Part shown: one piece after another, positions 32,491 through 41,520 of the stretch
How the letters are laid out: each line of letters opens with the position of its first letter
Numbering within the stretch: the first letter of the stretch is position 1
NCBI GenBank assembly: GCA_031254035.1
Contig: JAIRVF010000049.1
Coordinates: forward strand, 1-61,408
Direction of reading: 5' to 3'
Origin: Paenibacillus sp.
GTDB lineage: Bacteria; Bacillota; Bacilli; Paenibacillales; Paenibacillaceae
Length of the DNA stretch: 61,408 nt
Translations under genes and position numbers: made by a program
Notes under the pieces: model-generated
Databases searched by the model: none
The model's input: the letters and a program-made list of their open reading frames with translations, nothing else
Told to the model about the DNA's origin: nothing

Positions 32491-33435
32491 ATGAACACTA
32501 AGGTCAAACGAAAGCGTTTGCGAACGCGTTGGCGCAAGCAGGATGTTGAGCTGACACTTTTGGCGCTGCCAACTACCATATGGTACATTCTTTTCTGTTT
32601 CTTGCCGATGTTCGGGATCATCATCGCCTTTAAGAATTTCAAAATCAGCGGCGGATTTCTAAAAAACGTGATCAATAGTCCCTGGTCGGGTTTCAAAAAC
32701 TTCGAATTTTTATTCAAATCCAACGATGCTTGGATCATTATTAGAAACACGCTGGGGTACAACATCATATTTATCATCCTGAGTATTGTGATTCCAGTTA
32801 CTTTAGCGCTAATGATTGGTATGCTTCACAACCGCAGAGCGGGGAAAGTATATCAAACGATGATGTTTTTGCCCTACTTCCTGTCATGGGTTGTCGTTTC
32901 AGCGGTAGGTTGGGCATTTCTAAGCTTTGACAAAGGGATCGTCAATCAATTCCTTGTTAACATGGGCAGCGATCCGATTAATTGGTACATGGAGCCGAAA
33001 TACTGGCCATACTTTTTGATCTTCATGAATGTTTGGAAGGGTCTAGGTTATGGCATGGTCGTTTACTTGGCTACGATCACCGGCATTGATAAAACCTACT
33101 ATGAGGCGGCCGTTATTGATGGTGCTTCCATTTGGCAGCAGACACGGTTTATTACATTGCCTTTGATGAAGCTAGTCATCGTCATGATGTTTATCTTGGC
33201 AGTAGGCCGTATCTTCTATACGGATTTCGGGCTATTCTTCCAAGTACCACGGGATTCCAATTCCCTGTTTAACGTGACCACAACCATTGATGTATTAGTA
33301 TATAAGCAGTTGAAATCCGCAACAGTCGGAATGGCTTCTGCAGCTGCATTTGTGCAATCGGTTCTGGGCTGCATCACGATTCTAACAGCAAACTGGGTCG
33401 TTCGCAGAATAGATCCAGACAGCGCAATGATGTAA
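32491..33435 (+). CDS. ABC sugar transporter permease, LplB type
   Basis: About 314 residues from the ATG of MNTKVKRKRLRTRWRK (AAGGAG nine bases upstream; a GTG three codons earlier is possible). Six transmembrane helices with the binding-protein-dependent permease motif YYEAAVIDGASIWQQTRFITLP (EAA loop), which contacts the ATPase. Sequence type is LplB/YtcP-partner as found in oligosaccharide uptake systems of Paenibacillus. Next comes a second permease after 12 bases and then the binding lipoprotein. No ATPase gene is in the locus, so a shared MsmX-like ATPase is presumed. Confidence 0.9.
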   Translation: MNTKVKRKRLRTRWRKQDVELTLLALPTTIWYILFCFLPMFGIIIAFKNFKISGGFLKNVINSPWSGFKNFEFLFKSNDAWIIIRNTLGYNIIFIILSIVIPVTLALMIGMLHNRRAGKVYQTMMFLPYFLSWVVVSAVGWAFLSFDKGIVNQFLVNMGSDPINWYMEPKYWPYFLIFMNVWKGLGYGMVVYLATITGIDKTYYEAAVIDGASIWQQTRFITLPLMKLVIVMMFILAVGRIFYTDFGLFFQVPRDSNSLFNVTTTIDVLVYKQLKSATVGMASAAAFVQSVLGCITILTANWVVRRIDPDSAMM

Positions 33436-33447
33436 GGGGGTGCGTTT

Positions 33448-34377
33448 ATGGCAACAAGAACGGAATATCAGAGTGGTCTAGATAAATTCAATCGCCCTAG
33501 TAAAGGTGTCAATCTCCTTTTCAATCTCATATTTATCGTGCTTGCATTAATTTGTGTCATACCTTTACTGGTTGTGCTGTCCATTTCGATATCCAGTGAG
33601 GATTCCATTCGCCAAACGGGGTACCACATCATTCCGACTGTGCTTTCCGGCGAAGCCTACCGTTATATCGCTCAGCAAGGGACAATGATCCTGCGTGCGC
33701 TCGGCATATCCTTATTGGTTACGATTGGGGGAACTGTGCTTGGCGTGCTGCTCACCACTTCGATGGGTTATGTCATCTCTAGACCGAATTACAAACTCAA
33801 AGGACTGCTGACCTGGATTGTATTTATTCCTATGGTGTTTAACGGCGGTTTGGTCTCTAGCTACTATATCAACGCAAATATGCTGGGACTCAAGGACACG
33901 GTTTGGGCGCTAATTCTGCCGCTGGCAGTTTCCTCTTTTAACGTGATCATTTGTAAAACGTTCTTTAAGAGCACGATTCCAGATGGTTTGATCGAATCTG
34001 CAGAAATAGACGGAGCGAGTCAGCTGCGTATTTTCTTTTCCATCGTTTTGCCGATTTCCTTGCCTGTCCTTGCAACCATCGGGCTGTTTCTGTGCTTTGG
34101 TTACTGGAATGACTGGTTCCAATCGATGCTGTACATCAACAATCAGGATCTGTATTCCTTGCAGGCTCTGCTAAATAATTTGATGAGCAACGTGGACGCG
34201 CTTGCCAAGAACGCTTCCAGTATGGGTGTCAGCTACGCGATGCTTGCAGCGACGATGCCTAAAGAATCTGCCCGTATGGCAGTGGCCATCGCTATCGTAC
34301 TTCCTGTAGCTTTTGCTTATCCTTTCTTCCAACGGTACTTCATTTCCGGTCTAACGGTAGGTGCCGTCAAAGGATAA
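33448..34377 (+). CDS. ABC sugar transporter permease, YtcP type
   Basis: A 309-residue permease with six transmembrane helices. The EAA loop is LIESAEIDGASQLRIFFSIV, followed by LPISLPVLATIGLFLCFGYW and the WNDWFQSMLYI block that defines this branch. It pairs with the upstream LplB-type permease to form the channel. AAGGGGGTG lies before the ATG. The C-terminus (YFISGLTVGAVKG) is the family's usual ending. Part of the same operon; the binding-protein gene follows after 188 bp. Confidence 0.9.
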   Translation: MATRTEYQSGLDKFNRPSKGVNLLFNLIFIVLALICVIPLLVVLSISISSEDSIRQTGYHIIPTVLSGEAYRYIAQQGTMILRALGISLLVTIGGTVLGVLLTTSMGYVISRPNYKLKGLLTWIVFIPMVFNGGLVSSYYINANMLGLKDTVWALILPLAVSSFNVIICKTFFKSTIPDGLIESAEIDGASQLRIFFSIVLPISLPVLATIGLFLCFGYWNDWFQSMLYINNQDLYSLQALLNNLMSNVDALAKNASSMGVSYAMLAATMPKESARMAVAIAIVLPVAFAYPFFQRYFISGLTVGAVKG

Positions 34378-34487
34378 TCCGAAATAAGCCGGGTATACCG
34401 GTTTACGAAGATGATAGGTTGTATAATTTCTCAGCGACATAGGCATTCCATCGTCTCAAGTTTGCGTTAAATGCGGTTTGTTTTCTG

Positions 34488-34514
34488 TGAAAATACGTCA
34501 ATAGACGTTTTTCA
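34488..34514 (+). promoter_or_regulatory. Intercistronic stem-loop before the binding-protein gene
   Basis: TGAAAA-ACGTC pairs with GACGT-TTTTCA with one mismatch, about 50 bp before the solute-binding protein start. It may protect the highly expressed binding-protein message or attenuate; there is no long T-run. Confidence 0.4.
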
Positions 34515-34565
34515 TATAACATCGCTGTTCATGCGGCGGATAAATTTTAAAAGGGGGAAATATAT

Positions 34566-36062
34566 ATGAAAAAGTCTTTGAAAGTTATCTCTAGTCTTTG
34601 CATGGCGACGCTTATCATGTCCGCACTTGCGGGCTGCGGCTCAAAATCGGATTCATCAGCTACTGATTCAAACACATCAGATTCAAAAGCTCCCGATTCT
34701 TCCAAATCTACTGCTGAAGTACCTACTTTGGTATGGTGGACGATTGGCGGTCAAATTCCGAACAACTTTGATAAAGCGATCGCAGCCATGAATGAGTACA
34801 CAGCGGAAAAGATCGGCGTTAAGGTTGACGTCAAGGTGGCGAGCTGGGGAGAATGGGACAACAAAATTAACACGATTGTAAATACGGGAGAACCTTTCGA
34901 CATCTTGTTCACTAACGGTAACAAGTACAGCCAGCAAGTTTCAATGGGCGCACTTGCCGACATTACTGATCTCGTACAGAGTGAAACGCCGGATTTGTAC
35001 AAACTTATTCCTGAAAAGGTATGGGACGGCACGAAGATTGGAGGCAAGATTTACTCCGTACCTACTTATAAAGACTCGGCCTTGACCCAGTACTGGGCAT
35101 TCGATCATAAGCATGTGGAGAAATATGGTATTGACGTGAATAACATCAAGACCCTAAAGGATCTAGATAAACCTTTCCATGATATAAAAGCCGGTGAAGG
35201 CAAGAGCGTCTATCCATTGTCGATGACCCAAAGCGAAGGTTTGAATGGGTTCTTTAACGGGTATGACGATTTGGCTATGGGACTTCCTCCTATTGGCGTC
35301 AAAGCGGATGACACTTCCCGTAAAGTCATCTCTACCCTGGAGCAGCCGGATGTTATGGATAATTTGAAGACTTTGCACCAATGGTACAAAGATGGCATCA
35401 TCAACCCAGATGCACCTACCAAAGCTGAACCGGACAAAGGCCGTGCATTCTTAAGTGCTCAAGGGTTCCCTGGCGCAGAAATCAGCTGGCAGATCAACGA
35501 GGGCGTAGATAAGTACGATATGGTACAGAACTACGGTCCGATCTACACGACCACGACGATTCAAGGTTCCTTAAATGGAGTTTCCGCCAACTCGAAGTAT
35601 AAGAAAGAAGCATTGAAGTACCTGGAACTGGTCAATACCGATCCGAAACTGCGCAACATGCTTTCATTTGGTGAAGAGGGTGTCGACTACAAGAAAATCG
35701 ATGGCGAAAAGGTTGTCGAGCGTACAACGGATACTTGGCCGCTGGCTGCTTATACGCAGGGTACATTCTTCGATATGGCAACAACTAAGGGTGCCCCTGA
35801 AGATCAATGGCAGCAGGTTCAGAAGCTGAATGAACAGGCGTTTGCTTCATCGCTGCTCGGTTTTTCAATGGATATTTCCAATCTTTCTACTGAAGTAGCC
35901 AATACCAAGGCTGTATGGGATAAATACCGTTACGAGCTGCTTACAGGCGCATCCGATCCGGAGAAGATGGTACCGCAGATCGTTTCCGAATTGAAAGCCG
36001 CCGGTATGGACACCATCATGAAGGCTGCTCAAGAGCAGGTTGATACGTACTTCAGTAAGTAA
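34566..36062 (+). CDS. Extracellular solute-binding lipoprotein of the first ABC sugar locus
   Basis: A 498-residue lipoprotein: signal peptide then lipobox LAGC (Cys near residue 23) and a Ser/Asp/Thr linker. The rest is a two-lobe family-1 binding fold, with WTIGGQIPNNFDKAIAAMNE early, GEPFDILFTNG, and VWDKYRYELLTGASDPEKM near the end. This size (about 500) and the VWxKY...TG block are typical of LipO-like proteins partnered by LplB/YtcP permeases. It captures an oligosaccharide outside the membrane. Preceded by AAGGGGG and followed by a terminator, so it ends the operon. Confidence 0.9.
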   Translation: MKKSLKVISSLCMATLIMSALAGCGSKSDSSATDSNTSDSKAPDSSKSTAEVPTLVWWTIGGQIPNNFDKAIAAMNEYTAEKIGVKVDVKVASWGEWDNKINTIVNTGEPFDILFTNGNKYSQQVSMGALADITDLVQSETPDLYKLIPEKVWDGTKIGGKIYSVPTYKDSALTQYWAFDHKHVEKYGIDVNNIKTLKDLDKPFHDIKAGEGKSVYPLSMTQSEGLNGFFNGYDDLAMGLPPIGVKADDTSRKVISTLEQPDVMDNLKTLHQWYKDGIINPDAPTKAEPDKGRAFLSAQGFPGAEISWQINEGVDKYDMVQNYGPIYTTTTIQGSLNGVSANSKYKKEALKYLELVNTDPKLRNMLSFGEEGVDYKKIDGEKVVERTTDTWPLAAYTQGTFFDMATTKGAPEDQWQQVQKLNEQAFASSLLGFSMDISNLSTEVANTKAVWDKYRYELLTGASDPEKMVPQIVSELKAAGMDTIMKAAQEQVDTYFSK

Positions 36063-36084
36063 TTTACCCATGCTCTACTTGAAG

Positions 36085-36126
36085 GTCCGAACGGAGGAGT
36101 TATCTGCCCGTTCGGGCTTTCTTTTA
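36085..36126 (+). terminator. Intrinsic terminator
   Basis: GTCCGAACGG pairs with CCCGTTCGGGC around a loop of 12 bases, followed by TTTCTTTTAT. Confidence 0.8.
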
Positions 36127-36220
36127 TATTAAAATAAAATACTTTGATAGATGAATTCATCTCAGAATGGATGAAACATGCGATAATAAGTTGATATAAG
36201 ATAATTATGAATTCAAAAAG

Positions 36221-36477
36221 GGGCTCAACATCATGATTAGTGCTTAGAAAAAAAGCGAAAGTAGCGGAGGGGACGGAATCGTTCTAAAGAAGCGGCAGCG
36301 TTCGCCTAAGAGCTTTTCGAAGAAAAGCTAGCATCGGAAGCATACGCTGTCTCCGAATTTCTACCTTTGTAAAAGGTTATATTCAAGAAATTTGGAGACA
36401 ACAGCGATCTGAAGAACGATCCGTAACCGTAGCGCTCACCTCGCACAATGACAAAGACTAGCCCCAGTATTGAGCCC
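36221..36477. repeat. Dispersed structured repeat A, copy 2
   Basis: 257 bp similar along its length to copy 1 at 785-1038. The ends are GGGCTCAACATCATGATTAG and, inverted, GGGCTCAATACTGGGGCTAG, so the first eight bases are perfect terminal inverted repeats. The inner stem GTCTCCGAATTTCT/AGAAATTTGGAGAC is fully conserved. It lies between the binding-protein terminator and the sensor kinase gene. Confidence 0.75.
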
Positions 36478-36557
36478 AAAGAGAAAATGAGTCATTTTCC
36501 GGCAACATTTTATGATGGAATCAGATCCGCATGGCATATAGCAAAGGAGGCGCCCGC

Positions 36558-38285
36558 ATGAATTCCTTTTTGCAGATTAAGATATATCGCGGCAAATTCA
36601 TTGCATATACGGTATTTGTGGTATCTTTAGGCCTGACGCTTGGCGCTCTGACCTGTGCGATACTGCTGTATCAGTGGATAAATAACGCCCGAAGCGAGGC
36701 TGTCAGCGCCTCTACCCGTATTGAAAGCGAGCTTCAATATGATGCTGATCGGATTGAGGCCTACATGCAGCGAATATATTCGAACAATCGTCTAATGACC
36801 GATGTCCGTTACTTTCTGGGTAATGGCGCGGAGGGGTATCTCACGGGCAGGCTGCAAAATAGTCACTTTAACGAACCGCTCGTGTCCTTCCCTGAAGATA
36901 TGAAGGCTTTTTTGTACAGCTCGGCGCAGGGGGATATTACTCAGATCAGTTTGCATACCGAATCTCAGGGTAATGTGGTTCGATTTGACAGCAACGGCAA
37001 TGATAGCTTCCTATTTTGTCTTCCGAATACAAACGAAACCTTCCGCGAGACCATCCAGAAAGGATTCGTTTATCGTAAAAAATTGTCTGATCCGAACCAG
37101 ATATCCCGCCAGATTGGGGAGTTTCGTTTCTTGGTCAGCAGCGATCAGTTGTTCAACAAAGTGCGTAGCTACAATTTGGACGTTGCCGCATCCGTAAGCG
37201 CTTCCGGAGAGGTGTATATGATTTCCGGGGGAGATCGAGATACGAAGGCGTTGGTCCTTCAAGCGGCAGCAGATCGGCGAAACAGCGGGTATCTTTCTAA
37301 GGGCGGTCTAAAAAGCGTTTTTTTCATGACCTTTACCTCGACCAAATTTGACTATCAGTTCGTCGTTCTCGTGGATTTGCCTCTGCTTGTGCGTCAAAAT
37401 GCCGGCATCATTTTGGCCGTTTTTTTGATAGTATTGACGGCCATGATCAGCGTACTGCTGCTTATCGTTTACAATCTGCGTGATGATGCTAGATTCCTGA
37501 AGCGTATTATCCATTCCATCAAACGCGTGAAAACCGCGGATTTCACGTCGAATTCTCCCGCCCGCTACAAGCGGAACGAATACGGCATGATTGCCCGTGA
37601 ACTGGACGATATGGTTCTGCAGCTTGATAAACACATTCGCACCGAATATTTACTAAAGCTGAAGCAGCAGGAAACGGAAATGAAGGCCCTTCAACATCAA
37701 ATTAATCCTCATTTTTTGTATAACACGTTGGAGGCTATTCGCTCCACCGCTTTGATGAACCGCGACGAGGACACGGCCGATGCGATCGCGACCTTAGGTG
37801 CGTTATATCGCGATGTTGTGAAAAAGGAAAATATTATTTCCGTCGGCAGCGAGCTGGAGTTATTGCAGAAATATTTAAAAATCATGGAGCTTAAATACCC
37901 GGGGCGGTTTTATTATCAGCTTAATGTGGATCAGGCGCTGCTGCCTTTATCGACCGTGAAATTCTGGATGCAGCCTCTGGCGGAGAACTTTTTCGTTCAT
38001 GGGTTCAACCCGGGCAATGAATTCAACCTGCTCATCGTGAATGGCTGGGAAACGGATGAACGCTATGTGCTGGAATTTGTGGACAACGGAAAATGGATTC
38101 CTGAAGAACGTTTAGATGAAGTTAGGCGCAGCCTTTTCAGCTGTGATGATGCTCCTGTGAAGAGCATAGGTTTGCACAATGTGTATACACGGCTGCACTT
38201 TTTCTATGGGGCGGTTTTTTCCATGGAGATTGATAACAACGAAGAAGCAGGGGTTAAGATTACCGTAATGATCGCAAAGGAGTGA
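36558..38285 (+). CDS. YesM-family sensor histidine kinase (first sugar locus)
   Basis: About 575 residues from the ATG of MNSFLQIKIYRGKF; AAAGGAGG is eight bases upstream, better than the ATG nine codons earlier. One TM helix near 16-40, an extracellular sensor of about 250 residues, a second TM near 285-305, a linker, then the His-kinase core: HQINPHFLYNTLEAI (phosphorylated His), and an ATP-binding domain with MQPLAENFFVHGF and SIGLHNVYTRLHFFYG. This is the LytS/YesM type paired with AraC-type response regulators. The response regulator starts seven bases later. It presumably senses the sugar or its loaded binding protein. Confidence 0.9.
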   Translation: MNSFLQIKIYRGKFIAYTVFVVSLGLTLGALTCAILLYQWINNARSEAVSASTRIESELQYDADRIEAYMQRIYSNNRLMTDVRYFLGNGAEGYLTGRLQNSHFNEPLVSFPEDMKAFLYSSAQGDITQISLHTESQGNVVRFDSNGNDSFLFCLPNTNETFRETIQKGFVYRKKLSDPNQISRQIGEFRFLVSSDQLFNKVRSYNLDVAASVSASGEVYMISGGDRDTKALVLQAAADRRNSGYLSKGGLKSVFFMTFTSTKFDYQFVVLVDLPLLVRQNAGIILAVFLIVLTAMISVLLLIVYNLRDDARFLKRIIHSIKRVKTADFTSNSPARYKRNEYGMIARELDDMVLQLDKHIRTEYLLKLKQQETEMKALQHQINPHFLYNTLEAIRSTALMNRDEDTADAIATLGALYRDVVKKENIISVGSELELLQKYLKIMELKYPGRFYYQLNVDQALLPLSTVKFWMQPLAENFFVHGFNPGNEFNLLIVNGWETDERYVLEFVDNGKWIPEERLDEVRRSLFSCDDAPVKSIGLHNVYTRLHFFYGAVFSMEIDNNEEAGVKITVMIAKE

Positions 38286-38291
38286 CCAGGC

Positions 38292-39053
38292 ATGTATAAG
38301 CTTCTTATCGTGGATGATGAACCTCAGATTCTGGAGGGCATGAAACGGACTTTGGATTGGGCAAGCTACGGCTTTCACCGGATCGAGACAAGCGAAACCA
38401 AAGATGACGCTGTTGCAAAAGCAGTGGAACTGCTGCCGGATATTGCGATCTTCGATGTATGCATAGGTACAGATCGTGGCTATGAAATCATTAACAAGCT
38501 TAATGAGATGCGCCTTCCTACAAAATATATCATTATGAGCGGATATAGTGAATTCGAGTATGCCCAGGAGGCCATTCGCTGCGGGGTGAAGGATTATCTG
38601 CTGAAGCCTGTCGAACGTTCCAAGCTGCAGCAAGTCATTGAGAAAATCATTGTAGAAGATTTGCACGGCACTTTGGAGAGTAAAAGTAATGAAGATCTTA
38701 ATACAGATCCGATATTGGGTATTCCGTACGATGGGCTATCCAAGCTGACCAACCGCATCCTGCTGATGGTGAAGGCGGAATATGCCCAGAACATCACACT
38801 AAAATCGGTAGCGGAATGTTTTCGCATGAACAGTACTTACCTTGGGCAGCTCTTTTTAAAGGAGGCACACATGAAATTTTCGGAGTATTTGATGGCCTAT
38901 CGAATGCTTCAAGCACGGGAATACATTCTGACGACGGACGAGAAAATTGCTAGCATTGCGCTTTCGGTGGGATACCCGAATATTAATTATTTTTACACCC
39001 ATTTCCAAGCTTACTTTGGCAAGTCGCCTTCGGAACTCAGGAAACAAGGTTAG
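38292..39053 (+). CDS. Response regulator with AraC-type DNA-binding domain (short form)
   Basis: A 253-residue regulator: receiver domain (about 1-122) with acidic pair DDE, phospho-acceptor D55 in IAIFDVCIG, and the K switch in DYLLKPVE; then an AraC HTH (about 150-250) with LKSVAECFRMNSTYLGQLFL and IASIALSVGYPNINYFYTHF. Most YesN-type regulators are about 500 residues because of a middle domain; here it is missing, with only ~30 residues of linker. This is a compact variant and not a frameshift, as the frame is continuous. It should activate the ABC sugar genes in response to the upstream kinase. Confidence 0.9.
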   Translation: MYKLLIVDDEPQILEGMKRTLDWASYGFHRIETSETKDDAVAKAVELLPDIAIFDVCIGTDRGYEIINKLNEMRLPTKYIIMSGYSEFEYAQEAIRCGVKDYLLKPVERSKLQQVIEKIIVEDLHGTLESKSNEDLNTDPILGIPYDGLSKLTNRILLMVKAEYAQNITLKSVAECFRMNSTYLGQLFLKEAHMKFSEYLMAYRMLQAREYILTTDEKIASIALSVGYPNINYFYTHFQAYFGKSPSELRKQG

Positions 39054-39082
39054 GCTCATCTTAGCAGGGGGGAGGCCTTTAT

Positions 39083-40603
39083 ATGCAACAACCTTCTTTT
39101 TTCGGTCGTATCACTTCATACATTGTGTTAACTTCCATAATAACATTGCTTGCAGCAGGCTGTTCCCCGTCCTCTGACAAAGATAAGGGTACGGAGCCCA
39201 ATGGAGATATGGTCAATCTGATTTATTACACGATTGGAGAGCCGGACAAGGATCTTAAAATGGTCAATGACAAAATCAATGAAGTCTCAGCCAAAAAGAT
39301 CGGGGTTACCATCTCATATATTAAGGTAGGCTGGCAGGAGTATGAAGACCGGTTGAACACGATGGTGTCAGCTGGAACTCCCTTTGACATAGCCTTTGCT
39401 ACTGACTTTACAACTTATGCAAGGCGTGGTGCGTGGCTGCGATTGGATGATTATCTGTCTAACATAGGCAAGGATATGTACGAAGTCATCGATCCTATTT
39501 TTTGGCAGGGTGTGCGCATGGACGATGGAGGCATTTACGGCATGCCTACCAATAAGGAATTGGCTGTGCTCCAGCAGTGGATGTATCCGAAAGAGCTGGT
39601 GAAGAAATATAACATTGATATTACAAAATATAACACCTTGGAATCGCTGGAGCCATTGCTGTGGATGATCAAACAAAAGGAACCCGATTATCAGCCTATG
39701 GAGTTGGATAAGGATTCCCAAAACTTCTTTGCCTTGTACGGCTATGAGTATGTCATAGACAAAAAGCTTCCTTTAATGATGAAGTCCCTGGATTCCTCCT
39801 CCAAGGTAGTGAATATATTTGAAACCGGAGAAGCGCGGCAGGTGCTAAATACACTCAGGCGCTATTACAAGGAGGGCTACATCAATGAGGATGCTGCACT
39901 CCGGGAGAACCAGGAGCTTAAAAAAGGTGTAAAGGTGTTCTGGAAACCTTCGAATGGTGGCCCGCTCGCTGAAAATAGTTGGAGCAAGGATCGCGGTTAC
40001 AAGGTTGTGGCGCATTCCGCTACGTCTGAGCTGGTCACGACGGAATCCTTGCGTGGAGGTATCATGGCCGTAAGTAGCGATACAAAACATCCCGTAGAGT
40101 GCATAAAGTTCCTGAACCTGCTTAATACAGACCCCGAGCTGCGCAATCTGTTCAATTATGGCATTGAGGGAGTGCATTATACATTGGACAAAAACGACCA
40201 AGTTGTGCCTATTCCCTCCAAGGATGCGAACGGAAATTCTATTGCGGATGCTTCGCCGGGTTATACAGGGACCACGTACACCCAAGGCAACTGGTTTATT
40301 CTAAAGACGATGGGCGGCAAAAATCCGGATCCGATAAATAAATGGGATCAGTTTCGTTCTTTCAACGCAAGAGTCGTCAAATCCAGCTTGCTTGGCTTTA
40401 CGCCTGACTTATCCATGATGCCGATTCAGCTGCAGAATATTAAGATGGTCTGGGGAAAATACTATCCAAGCCTGATGACAGGCAGCGTTGACATCGATAC
40501 CGAGCTTCCAAAGTTCAACCAAGAGCTGAAGCAGGCTGGCATCGACGAGGTTCAGGCCGAGGTGCAAAAGCAGCTCGACGCCTGGCGTATTGCTCATAGA
40601 TAG
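39083..40603 (+). CDS. Second solute-binding lipoprotein of the first sugar locus
   Basis: A 506-residue lipoprotein with signal peptide and lipobox LAAGC near residue 28. Its body parallels the first binding protein of the locus: YYTIGEPDKDLKMVNDKINE, GVTISYIKVGWQEYEDRLNT, GTPFDIAFATDF and, near the end, MVWGKYYPSLMTGSVDI. The two are paralogues. It sits downstream of the kinase and regulator and not beside the permeases. It may present ligand to the sensor kinase or share the permeases; that is inference. AGGGGGGAGG precedes the ATG by about 8 bases. A terminator follows. Confidence 0.88.
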   Translation: MQQPSFFGRITSYIVLTSIITLLAAGCSPSSDKDKGTEPNGDMVNLIYYTIGEPDKDLKMVNDKINEVSAKKIGVTISYIKVGWQEYEDRLNTMVSAGTPFDIAFATDFTTYARRGAWLRLDDYLSNIGKDMYEVIDPIFWQGVRMDDGGIYGMPTNKELAVLQQWMYPKELVKKYNIDITKYNTLESLEPLLWMIKQKEPDYQPMELDKDSQNFFALYGYEYVIDKKLPLMMKSLDSSSKVVNIFETGEARQVLNTLRRYYKEGYINEDAALRENQELKKGVKVFWKPSNGGPLAENSWSKDRGYKVVAHSATSELVTTESLRGGIMAVSSDTKHPVECIKFLNLLNTDPELRNLFNYGIEGVHYTLDKNDQVVPIPSKDANGNSIADASPGYTGTTYTQGNWFILKTMGGKNPDPINKWDQFRSFNARVVKSSLLGFTPDLSMMPIQLQNIKMVWGKYYPSLMTGSVDIDTELPKFNQELKQAGIDEVQAEVQKQLDAWRIAHR

Positions 40604-40640
40604 CAGCTCTATCATAATGTTGAGTTAAAAGCAATACTAA

Positions 40641-40687
40641 AAGGCAAGTTCGATCCGCACATAACACGGTATGAACTTGCCTTTTTT
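40641..40687. terminator. Intrinsic terminator
   Basis: AAGGCAAGTTC pairs with GAACTTGCCTT, followed by TTTTTG on the plus strand. It separates the plus-strand sugar locus from the minus-strand WYL genes. Confidence 0.85.
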
Positions 40688-40701
40688 GCGCTGCCGTTTT
40701 T

Positions 40702-41520
40702 TTAGTCTTCTCTCATCGTTTCGAGCGCCCCGTACCGCTCCAGCGCCTTTGTCGACGCTTCCAGCATCCGCCTTTTCACATAATGACCCTCAAGCACCTT
40801 CACTCGTTTTCCCAGAAAACGCAGTTTGGAGAGCAGAAATTCCTGCTCTTCTCCGAGCAGGCAAACTTTTACCGTGTATGTATCCAGCTGCGCATCGTAA
40901 TGCACTTCTTTTTCAAAACAGGACAGCGCATAAAGAATCCGCGACAGCTCTTCATTATAATGCGGGATGATCTCAATTAGGACCTCGGTTTTGCGGCCGT
41001 CGAGGGTGTGACTGATACGTTCGAAAATGCCGTTCACCCGCTCAGAGGGTATAGCCTCTTCGGTGACGGAGATGATTTTGTCCAGTTTTGTACTCATGAA
41101 TGCACGATTGCGGATATGATGCCAGAGCAGGTACCACTCACGCTTCACCATGGAATATTCCAGCCGGTAAGGAACCCCTAATTGGTTGGAGTAAATCTTG
41201 CCGTTTTTGAGGCTGTGGGTGACCCGGATTCCGCTCCGGTTCATGATGAGGCGGCGCAGCGGGCGCAGTAGAGGATGATACACCTGCTTTTCCTTGCTGC
41301 GCGCCTTTTCAATTAGATGGGAACTTGCATCTAAAGGTTCATCCTGCTCTAATAAGGACTTTAGCTTTACTAGCGTCTCAGGCGTAAATGCGCCCGCTGC
41401 GGTCGGATGCTGAAGCATTGCTGCAAGCCATGCGCGTTCATGGGCGGTGACCATGAAGGTGCCAGAGCCGTCTAGCCGCGAGATGATTTGGTAATTAAAA
41501 ATTTTCTCAAACAGATTCAT
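40702..41520 (-). CDS. WYL-domain protein (second of a pair)
   Basis: A 272-residue protein beginning MNLFEKIFNYQIISRLDGSG. The N-terminal half resembles a degenerate winged helix plus linker. The WYL core follows with a strand of the form GVPYRLEYSMVKREWYLLWH, in which the YLLWH block takes the place of WYL, and a WCX-like C-terminal region (VEVLIEIIPHYNEELSRILY-like stretch). The start overlaps the preceding WYL gene by 14 bases, so the two proteins are made together, as in the PafB-PafC arrangement. WYL domains bind nucleic acid or nucleotide ligands in characterised cases. The target here is unknown; the RNA-repair genes on the other side are candidates. Confidence 0.8.
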   Translation of the reverse strand: MNLFEKIFNYQIISRLDGSGTFMVTAHERAWLAAMLQHPTAAGAFTPETLVKLKSLLEQDEPLDASSHLIEKARSKEKQVYHPLLRPLRRLIMNRSGIRVTHSLKNGKIYSNQLGVPYRLEYSMVKREWYLLWHHIRNRAFMSTKLDKIISVTEEAIPSERVNGIFERISHTLDGRKTEVLIEIIPHYNEELSRILYALSCFEKEVHYDAQLDTYTVKVCLLGEEQEFLLSKLRFLGKRVKVLEGHYVKRRMLEASTKALERYGALETMRED

